DNA of 11,196 nucleotides from an uncultured Oscillospiraceae bacterium (GTDB lineage Bacteria; Bacillota; Clostridia; Oscillospirales; Ruminococcaceae). Of the stretch, positions 6,374 through 11,196 are shown in pieces; within the stretch, counting starts at the first letter, position 1; each line of letters begins with the position of its first letter. The stretch is taken from contig CAKSHT010000070.1 in assembly GCA_934457235.1 (NCBI GenBank), forward strand, positions 1 through 11,196, read 5' to 3'. Under the pieces are notes generated by a model. The model was not told the origin of the DNA. It ran no database searches and saw nothing but the letters and a program-made list of their open reading frames with translations. Made by a program: the position numbers and the translations under genes.

Positions 6374-7132
6374 TTACTTACAGGCGTATTTTCCGGCGCC
6401 GAGCTTCTTCTGTGCGTTGTCCACGCGGTCAGTGGCAGGCGGGTTTGTGTCCTCCAGGGTGTACTTTATGCCTAGGTTCTCCCACTTGAATTTGCCGAGC
6501 GTATGGTATGGGAGCACCTCCACGCGGTCTACATTCTTTAATGTCTTGATGAATTCGCCGAGCTTGTCAAGATCCTCGTCGAAATCGGACAGTCCGGGAA
6601 CCAGTACGTGACGTATCCACACAGGCTTGCCGATATCGCTGAGGTACTGCGCCATGTCAAGGATATTCGTGTTGTCGAATCCGGTGATGTTCTTGTGGCG
6701 TTCCGGGTTTATCTCCTTGATATCCAGAAGCAGCAGGTCAGTGTACTTCATAAGCTCCTGGAACTTTGAGAAGAACGGTTCCTCACGGGTGAACGGATTT
6801 CCTGCGGTGTCGATGCAGGTGTTCACACCCTCCGCCTTTGCAAGCTTGAACAGCTCCAGCATGAAGTCCATCTGTAACAGCGGTTCGCCGCCGCTGACTG
6901 TAATTCCGCCCTGGTTCTTCCAGTAGCTTTTGTAGCGGAGCGCCTTGCTGAGCACTTCCTCTGCTGACATTTCAACGGTCGTGTCGTCGCCCTCCATGCT
7001 CCATGTGTCCGGATTGTGGCAGTAGCGGCAGCGCATGCGGCAGCCCTGCACGAATATTATGAACCGAACTCCCGGACCGTCGGCGGCGCCAAAGCTCTCG
7101 GTCGAGTGGATTCTTCCTAAGATCTCGCTCAT
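6374..7132 (-). CDS. pflA: Pyruvate formate-lyase activating enzyme (radical SAM)
   Basis: Radical-SAM enzyme that uses a [4Fe-4S] cluster to cleave S-adenosylmethionine and place the glycyl radical on PflB, releasing 5'-deoxyadenosine and methionine. The 252-residue protein has the cluster motif C31-RMR-C35-RY-C38, TESFGAADGPGVRF before it, SGGEPLLQ (80-87, the SAM-binding GGEP), LLDIKE (135-140) and RHVLVPG near 174-180. Length and motif order match the PflA family. The start at 7132 has AAGGAGG (complement of 7137-7143) only 4 nt before the ATG, slightly close. It lies 72 bp downstream of pflB in the same operon, separated by a hairpin. Its stop codon at 6374-6376 adjoins a MITE-like element, so the original 3' flank has probably been displaced. 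Confidence 0.95.
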   Translation of the reverse strand: MSEILGRIHSTESFGAADGPGVRFIIFVQGCRMRCRYCHNPDTWSMEGDDTTVEMSAEEVLSKALRYKSYWKNQGGITVSGGEPLLQMDFMLELFKLAKAEGVNTCIDTAGNPFTREEPFFSKFQELMKYTDLLLLDIKEINPERHKNITGFDNTNILDMAQYLSDIGKPVWIRHVLVPGLSDFDEDLDKLGEFIKTLKNVDRVEVLPYHTLGKFKWENLGIKYTLEDTNPPATDRVDNAQKKLGAGKYACK

Positions 7133-7156
7133 ATATCCTCCTTATCAGATAGCAGA

Positions 7157-7180
7157 ACAGCGCCGCTTTCACGACGCTGT
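7157..7180 (-). other. Intercistronic hairpin between pflB and pflA
   Basis: In the minus-strand mRNA, ACAGCGUCG pairs with CGGCGCUGU over 9 bp (one U-G pair) with loop UGAAAG. No U-run follows. The hairpin lies between the pflB stop and the pflA ribosome site. It may protect the 3' end of pflB mRNA, or set the far lower level of activase than of lyase, by processing or partial termination. Confidence 0.6.
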
Positions 7181-7204
7181 CCTTTATATTGCCGGGTTTA
7201 TAAA

Positions 7205-9457
7205 TTACATATGATCGTGGCAGGTTCTTGCGATAACGTCGAGCTGCTGCTCTCTGGTCAGGTCGATGAACTTAACTGCATATCCGGATACGCGGATAGT
7301 GAAGTTTGCGTACTCTTCCTTCTCAGGGTGCTCCATAGCGTCAATGAGCTTTTCCTTACCAAATACGTTTACGTTGAGATGGTGTGCGCCCTTGTCGAAG
7401 TAACCATCAAGAACATTGACGAGGTTGGTTACGCGCTCTTCCTCAGAGTGACCAAGTGCGTCGGGGTTGATGGTCTGGGTGTTGGAGATACCATCGAGTG
7501 CCCACTCATAAGGCAGCTTAGCAACAGAGTTAAGGGATGCAAGCAGACCGTTCTTCTCCGCACCGTAGCAGGGGTTTGCACCAGGAGAGAGGGGCTCGCC
7601 AGCCTTACGGCCGTCCGGGAGAGCAGAGGTAGCCTTACCGTATACAACGTTGGAAGTGATGGTGAGGATAGAAGTGGTAGCCTCAGAATCACGGTAGGTG
7701 TGGCACTGCTTCAGCTTCTTGAGGAAGGTGCCGAGCAGCCATACAGCGATATCATCAGCACGGTCGTCATCGTTACCGTATCTGGGGAAGTCGCCTTCGA
7801 TCTCAAAGTCATTAACGATACCGTCTTCGTCACGGATGCACTTAACCTTAGCGTACTTGATAGCGGACAGGGAGTCAACAACGTGGGAGAAGCCAGCAAT
7901 ACCGGTAGCGAATGTGCGTCTAACATCGGTATCAATGAGAGCCATCTCAGCAGCTTCGTAGTTGTACTTGTCGTGCATGTAGTGGATAAGGTTCAGAGTG
8001 TGAACATAGATGGATGCGAGCCATGTCATCATAGCGTCGTACTTCTCCATAACCTCATCGTAATCAAGGTACTCGGAGGTGATGGGTCTGTAAGCAGGAC
8101 CAACCTGAGCCTTTGTCTTAGCGTCGATACCGCCGTTGATAGCGTACATCAGGCACTTTGCGAGGTTAGCACGTGCACCGAAGAACTGCATTTCCTTGCC
8201 GGTCTGTGTTGCGGATACGCAGCAGCAGATGGAGTAGTCGTCGCCCCAGACAGGACGCATAACGTCATCGTTCTCGTACTGAACAGAGGAGGTACGAACA
8301 GAGATAGCTGCTGCATAGCGCTTGAATGTATCGGGAAGCTTGTCGCAGTACAGAACAGTCATGTTCGGCTCCGGGGACGGACCCATGTTCTCAAGGGTGT
8401 GCAGGAAACGGAAGTCGTTCTTTGTAACCATGGAACGGCCGTCCTGACCCTTACCGCCGATAGACAGTGTAGCCCATACCGGGTCGCCGGAGAACAGCTG
8501 GTTGTAAGAAGGAATACGAGCGAACTTAACCATTCTGAGCTTGAGTACCAGGTGGTCGATAAGCTCCTGTGCCTCAGCCTCGGTCAGAGTGCCGTTGTCA
8601 AGGTCACGCTTGATATAGATATCGAGGAATGTGGAGATACGGCCGATGGACATTGCAGCGCCGTTCTGGGTCTTGATAGCAGCCAGGTAGCCGAAGTATG
8701 TCCACTGAACAGCCTCGCGTGCATTAGCAGCAGGCTTGGAGATATCGCAGCCGTAAGAAGCAGCCATAACCTTCATCTGCTTGAGAGCGCGGATCTGGTC
8801 AGCCAGCTCCTCACGCTGACGGATAACGGAATCTCTCATCTTGCCGTTGCCGCAGTTAGCGAGGTCGTACTGCTTGGCTTCAACGAGTCTGTCGATACCG
8901 TAGAGGGCGATTCTTCTGTAGTCGCCTACGATACGGCCGCGGCCGTAGGTGTCGGGCAGACCGGTGATGATCTTGTTCTTTCTTACTGCACGCATCTCAG
9001 GGGTGTAAGCGTCGAATACGCCCTGGTTGTGAGTCTTGTGATATTCTGTGAAGATCTTGTGCAGTTCGGGATCGGGGGTGTAGCCGTAAGTAGTGCAAGC
9101 CTCTTCAGCCATCTTGATACCGCCATAGGGCATGAATGCTCTCTTGAGGGGCTTATCAGTCTGCAGACCAACGATCTTCTCAAGATCCTTCAGTTCAGGA
9201 TCAATGTAGCCAGGCTCATGAGATGTGATGCCGGAAACGATGTGAGTATCCATATCGAGAACGCCGCCCTTAGCGCGCTCTTCCTTCTGAAGCTGCTGAA
9301 CCTTGCCCCACAGCTTGTTGGTGGAGTCAGCCGGGCCAGCGAGGAAGGACTCGTCGCCATCGTAGGGAGTGTAGTTGTTCTGGATGAAGTCACGTGTGTT
9401 TATTTCTTCCTGCCAGATCTTGCCTTTAAAACCTTTCCACTGTTCAAATGTTGCCAT
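7205..9457 (-). CDS. pflB: Pyruvate formate-lyase (formate C-acetyltransferase)
   Basis: Glycyl-radical enzyme that converts pyruvate and CoA to acetyl-CoA and formate without reducing NAD, the main anaerobic pyruvate branch. The 750-residue protein is close to the 760 of E. coli PflB. The active-site cysteines are in ICCCVSAT; the two before Val (412 and 413) correspond to E. coli Cys418/419, and a third Cys precedes them. The glycyl-radical loop near the C-terminus reads [17 protein letters not shown], with Gly725 as radical site, and the end TCHDHM is typical. The start at 9457 ([10 protein letters not shown]) is preferred over an ATG 18 bp upstream, because the GGAGG ribosome site overlaps that earlier ATG and is well placed for the second. 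The gene contains no in-frame TTA, CTA or TCA codons, a bias expected for a very highly expressed gene. PflA follows in the same operon. Confidence 0.97.
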   Translation of the reverse strand: MATFEQWKGFKGKIWQEEINTRDFIQNNYTPYDGDESFLAGPADSTNKLWGKVQQLQKEERAKGGVLDMDTHIVSGITSHEPGYIDPELKDLEKIVGLQTDKPLKRAFMPYGGIKMAEEACTTYGYTPDPELHKIFTEYHKTHNQGVFDAYTPEMRAVRKNKIITGLPDTYGRGRIVGDYRRIALYGIDRLVEAKQYDLANCGNGKMRDSVIRQREELADQIRALKQMKVMAASYGCDISKPAANAREAVQWTYFGYLAAIKTQNGAAMSIGRISTFLDIYIKRDLDNGTLTEAEAQELIDHLVLKLRMVKFARIPSYNQLFSGDPVWATLSIGGKGQDGRSMVTKNDFRFLHTLENMGPSPEPNMTVLYCDKLPDTFKRYAAAISVRTSSVQYENDDVMRPVWGDDYSICCCVSATQTGKEMQFFGARANLAKCLMYAINGGIDAKTKAQVGPAYRPITSEYLDYDEVMEKYDAMMTWLASIYVHTLNLIHYMHDKYNYEAAEMALIDTDVRRTFATGIAGFSHVVDSLSAIKYAKVKCIRDEDGIVNDFEIEGDFPRYGNDDDRADDIAVWLLGTFLKKLKQCHTYRDSEATTSILTITSNVVYGKATSALPDGRKAGEPLSPGANPCYGAEKNGLLASLNSVAKLPYEWALDGISNTQTINPDALGHSEEERVTNLVNVLDGYFDKGAHHLNVNVFGKEKLIDAMEHPEKEEYANFTIRVSGYAVKFIDLTREQQLDVIARTCHDHM

Positions 9458-9512
9458 CTTTCTAAATACCTCCATATTATTTTGGACGTGAATTTCAGCC
9501 GGGTCAACCTCT

Positions 9513-9528
9513 GAACTACTGCTAGTTC
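9513..9528 (-). other. Small hairpin in the pflB leader
   Basis: GAACTA and TAGTTC form a perfect 6-bp stem with a 4-nt loop about 55 nt ahead of the pflB start. A second small stem, GTTGG/CCAAC (9555-9568), sits at the very 5' end of the predicted transcript. Both may stabilise this abundant mRNA. No known riboswitch was recognised in the roughly 110-nt leader. Confidence 0.4.
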
Positions 9529-9576
9529 GGAAACAACTCGGACTGACGCCCTATGTTGGTGATCCAACCTGACAAT

Positions 9577-9605
9577 ATTATAACATATGCATTCCTTAAA
9601 GTCAA
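9577..9605 (-). promoter_or_regulatory. Sigma-A-type promoter of the pfl operon
   Basis: On the minus strand, TTGACT (complement of 9600-9605), a 17-bp spacer and TATAAT (complement of 9577-9582), with an extended -10 TGT. Transcription should start near 9570, giving a leader of about 112 nt before the pflB ATG. Confidence 0.82.
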
Positions 9606-9970
9606 TAGTAATTTCTGTTTTTACGAAAAAAATACTTATTCTTTTTTTATATCGGCTGTATCATTCAGAAAGATGTATACAATATATTGTGCCGACCGGA
9701 GCCGAAGGAGTACAGAATACAAAAACTTACAATATCTGTTATGCGATGCATGTAATTTCCAAACTGTAGGCATATCAAACTGTACATGGCACAATGTATC
9801 AACAGTTGTCAATTATTTAACAAGATGCTGTGCTGATTTTTACGGACTGGTTTATCCGCTGTTTCCGTACAGGCAGGGATAGACAATATAATATACTTAT
9901 CGATTATCCCTCCAGCGAAGTGTGTCGGTACGGTTTTTAACGTATATCCGCCTCCGTTTGTGACAAGTAC
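9606..9970. other. AT-rich intergenic region between pflB and rnj promoters, no gene seen
   Basis: Neither strand shows a frame with a ribosome site or recognisable protein. It holds a Rex-type site (9806-9823), a 12-bp palindrome ACAATATATTGT (9679-9690), and inverted arms AGGGATA (9875-9881) and TATCCCT (9905-9911) 23 bp apart. The last two could be operators but match nothing I know. The region presumably carries regulatory sites for the divergent pfl and rnj transcripts. Confidence 0.5.
9806..9823. promoter_or_regulatory. Rex-type operator (NADH-sensing) upstream of pflB
   Basis: TTGTCAATTATTTAACAA fits the 18-bp Rex palindrome TTGTTAAnnnnTTAACAA with a single mismatch. Rex represses fermentation genes when NADH is low and commonly controls pfl, ldh and adh genes. 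The site is about 200 bp upstream of the pfl -35 box, so it either acts at a distance, serves another promoter, or is a chance match in AT-rich DNA. A minus-strand TTGACA overlaps the site at 9807-9812, but no good -10 box follows it. Confidence 0.55.
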
Positions 9971-9999
9971 TTGACAATCTGGTGCAAATGCGGTATAAT
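9971..9999 (+). promoter_or_regulatory. Consensus promoter pointing toward rnj
   Basis: TTGACA (9971-9976), a 17-bp spacer, TATAAT (9994-9999). This is a perfect sigma-A match. The predicted start near 10006 gives a leader of about 455 nt before the RNase J gene, unusually long, unless the promoter serves a separate small RNA. Confidence 0.82.
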
Positions 10000-10023
10000 T
10001 AATACATATGTCCGGTATTTTTT

Positions 10024-10078
10024 TCTGGAATTTATCCGGAACATCGTTAAAAGTACACACCCGCTTTCCGGCTTTTTT
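10024..10078 (+). promoter_or_regulatory. Possible attenuator early in the rnj leader
   Basis: TCTGGA (10024-10029) can pair with TCCGGA (10035-10040). The latter's CCGGAA (10036-10041) can instead pair with TTCCGG (10066-10071), which is followed after one base by TTTTTT (10073-10078). The two stems exclude each other, the shape of a terminator/antiterminator pair. Stems are only 6 bp and the terminator loop is 24 nt, so this is tentative. Confidence 0.35.
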
Positions 10079-10221
10079 GTATAATCACGGGAACGCGGTC
10101 AAATATATGTTATATACAGGAAATATTTTGCAGTTACTATATATCAGCTACAAACACAAACAGTAATTCGCCGGTGATCCGGCAGGCATCAGCTGACTGT
10201 GCGCCCTGGCACCATTCGCCG

Positions 10222-10376
10222 AAGCGTCCGGTTTGTTCCGCACTGCCTTACTACTCATTGCCGCGCTGCCCCTTGCTCCGCCATTGCCGGGGGAAACGCG
10301 CACATACGCAGCCTGCGTACCTTTCATTCAGGGTGGCGGCGCTGTCTGTTACTTATTCATGTGCGGACGCTTTTTT
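10222..10376 (+). ncRNA. GC-rich structured segment closed by a long-range stem and U-run (unassigned RNA or leader element)
   Basis: AAGCGTCCG (10222-10230) is perfectly complementary to CGGACGCTT (10364-10372), whose 3' end runs into TTTTTT (10371-10376), so the stem can close a domain of about 150 nt and end as a terminator. Inside lie the hairpin TACGCA-GCC-TGCGTA (10305-10319) and a possible stem CCGCCATT (10278-10285) with GGTGGCGG (10332-10339). Just upstream is GCCGG-TGAT-CCGGC (10170-10183). The segment is clearly richer in G and C than the flanking DNA, and no frame looks coding. I compared it by eye with T-box, 6S, SRP, RNase P and tmRNA hallmarks and found no match. It is either an independent small RNA or a leader controlling rnj. 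Confidence 0.4.
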
Positions 10377-10460
10377 CATTTTATGGTCTGTGTTTTGCAA
10401 CAATGGGGGTAGTGTGCCCTTATCGCGATATGTCCTGCTGCACCACAGAAAGGAAATTTT

Positions 10461-11196
10461 ATGGGATTATTGACAAACAACAAGCTCCTTACAGAAACAG
10501 AAAACATCGCCCCGAAGAACAAGACCGAGCGCACACAGCCGCAGAGAGCCGAAAAGCCCGCCCGCACCGAGCGTACAGAGAGAACTGAGCGTGGCGATAA
10601 GGACAAGAAGTACCGCGCGAGATTTACTCCGGTCAAGAAAACCGAGAACAAACAGCGCACAGCCGAGCGTACCCGCCGTGAGCCGAAGGACTCCGACAGA
10701 CCCCAGCGCCAGCCCGCGAAGAAGCAGCCCCGTGAGATACGCTATGCTCCGGTGAAGTTCACGTCGCTCGGCGGACTCAACGAGATCGGCAAGAATCTGT
10801 ACGTTTATGAGTGCTGCAACGATATGTTCATCGTGGACTGCGGTCTTGCATTCCCGGATGACGACATGCCCGGTGTAGACCTGGTAGTTCCGGATTTCAC
10901 ATACCTTGAAAAGAACCGTGACCGTTTCCGCGGAATAGTAATAACTCATGGCCACGAGGATCACATCGGCGCCCTGCCGTACCTGCTCAAGAAGATAAAC
11001 GTCCCGATTTACGGAACGCGTCTTACCCTGGGCCTTGTGGAGGGCAAGCTCAAGGAGCACGGACTGCTGTCGCAGGCTTCGCTGAACGTCGTGGAGCCGC
11101 GCCAGAACGTACGCATGGGCTGCATGTCCGTGGAGTTCATCAGAGTAAATCACTCCATTCCGGACGCCTGCGCGCTTGCTATTCATACTCCGGCGG
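10461..11196 (+). CDS. rnj: Ribonuclease J, N-terminal part (cut by window edge)
   Basis: Metallo-beta-lactamase-fold RNase with 5'-exonuclease and endonuclease activity, a main enzyme of mRNA decay and rRNA maturation in Firmicutes. About 245 codons are present and the frame is open at the right edge. The catalytic fold begins near residue 98: SLGGLNEIGKN (102-112), VDCGLAFPDDDMPGVD, PDFTYL, the zinc motif HGHEDH (163-168), HGLLSQASLNVVEP and NHSIPD (His231). The beta-CASP and C-terminal domains are outside the window. Ahead of the fold lies a basic, repetitive, probably disordered tail of about 95 residues, rich in Glu-Arg-Thr and Lys/Arg/Gln/Pro, which B. subtilis RNase J1 lacks. The ATG at 10461 has an AAAGGAAA ribosome site. 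It is read from a promoter some 455 nt upstream through a structured leader. Confidence 0.93.
   Translation, partial: MGLLTNNKLLTETENIAPKNKTERTQPQRAEKPARTERTERTERGDKDKKYRARFTPVKKTENKQRTAERTRREPKDSDRPQRQPAKKQPREIRYAPVKFTSLGGLNEIGKNLYVYECCNDMFIVDCGLAFPDDDMPGVDLVVPDFTYLEKNRDRFRGIVITHGHEDHIGALPYLLKKINVPIYGTRLTLGLVEGKLKEHGLLSQASLNVVEPRQNVRMGCMSVEFIRVNHSIPDACALAIHTPA

Noticed and set aside
9458..9475. Upstream in-frame ATG adding six residues to PflB.
   Set aside because: That ATG is part of the GGAGG ribosome site itself, and the next ATG gives the expected [10 protein letters not shown] start.
7211..9514. A 767-codon open frame on the plus strand, antisense to pflB.
   Set aside because: It is in codon register with pflB, so it is open only because pflB avoids TTA, CTA and TCA codons. 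This is codon bias of a highly expressed gene. The translation resembles no protein I know and has no ribosome site of note.
9809..10060. An 83-codon minus-strand frame in the pflB-rnj gap.
   Set aside because: It begins at a GTG with no ribosome site, overlaps a perfect plus-strand promoter, and shows no family motif.
10008..10166. A 52-codon frame starting two bases after the predicted start of the rnj-side promoter, possibly leaderless.
   Set aside because: It has no ribosome site and no recognisable domain, and it crosses the putative attenuator stem. Leaderless translation is possible but nothing supports it.
10328..10342. AGGGTGG resembling the T-box motif of tRNA-sensing leaders.
   Set aside because: The required ACC after TGG-N is absent (the sequence continues CGGC), no specifier stem was seen, and RNase J is not a usual T-box target.
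10174..10588. Overlapping plus-strand frames of 99 and 129 codons upstream of and into rnj.
   Set aside because: Composition is unlike the neighbouring proteins, one frame runs over the start of rnj, and there is no ribosome site. The GC-rich segment is better explained as structured RNA.

Overview
The window looks like chromosomal DNA of an anaerobic, spore-forming Gram-positive bacterium of the Clostridia, most likely a Ruminococcus-like member of the Oscillospiraceae. The grounds are strong AGGAGG-type ribosome sites, an alpha/beta small acid-soluble spore protein, a pyruvate formate-lyase system, a D-lactate dehydrogenase, an RNase J and a PerR-type Fur regulator. The family placement is an inference from gene content and codon style.

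Layout. At the left edge, on the minus strand, is the N-terminal third of a D-lactate dehydrogenase (1-442). Divergent from it, a strong promoter (557-585) starts a plus-strand cluster. It holds a COG0523/CobW-type GTPase with a very long His/Asp-rich metal-binding insert (645-1844), a second P-loop GTPase fused to a C-terminal domain resembling the YcgQ/TIGR03943 (DUF1980) family (1922-2869), an MtnA-type aldose-1-phosphate isomerase that overlaps it by one base (2869-3900), and an MtaD-type methylthioadenosine/S-adenosylhomocysteine deaminase (3912-5180). A terminator-like hairpin follows. Next comes a PerR-like regulator (5324-5716) with a near-consensus promoter overlapped by a Fur-type operator, then a monocistronic spore protein gene (5875-6060).

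Between the spore protein gene and the convergent pfl operon lie two interleaved terminators of opposite polarity and a 181-bp foldback element with 19-bp terminal inverted repeats (6192-6372), probably a MITE. The minus-strand pflB-pflA operon (9457 to 6374) is read from a strong promoter at 9577-9605. A Rex-type operator lies about 200 bp further upstream. The 985-bp gap between pflB and the divergent RNase J gene (10461 to the right edge) holds a consensus promoter for the rnj side and a 455-nt leader. That leader has two possible attenuators and a GC-rich structured segment that I cannot assign.

How the parts may work together. PflA activates PflB by SAM cleavage and releases 5'-deoxyadenosine; the deaminase and isomerase are of families that recycle nucleosides of this kind. 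The two GTPases and the PerR-like regulator give the left half a metal-homeostasis theme. They may supply metal to the metal-dependent deaminase, but that link is inferred only from gene order. Lactate dehydrogenase and Pfl are the usual NADH-responsive fermentation branches, which fits the Rex-type site.
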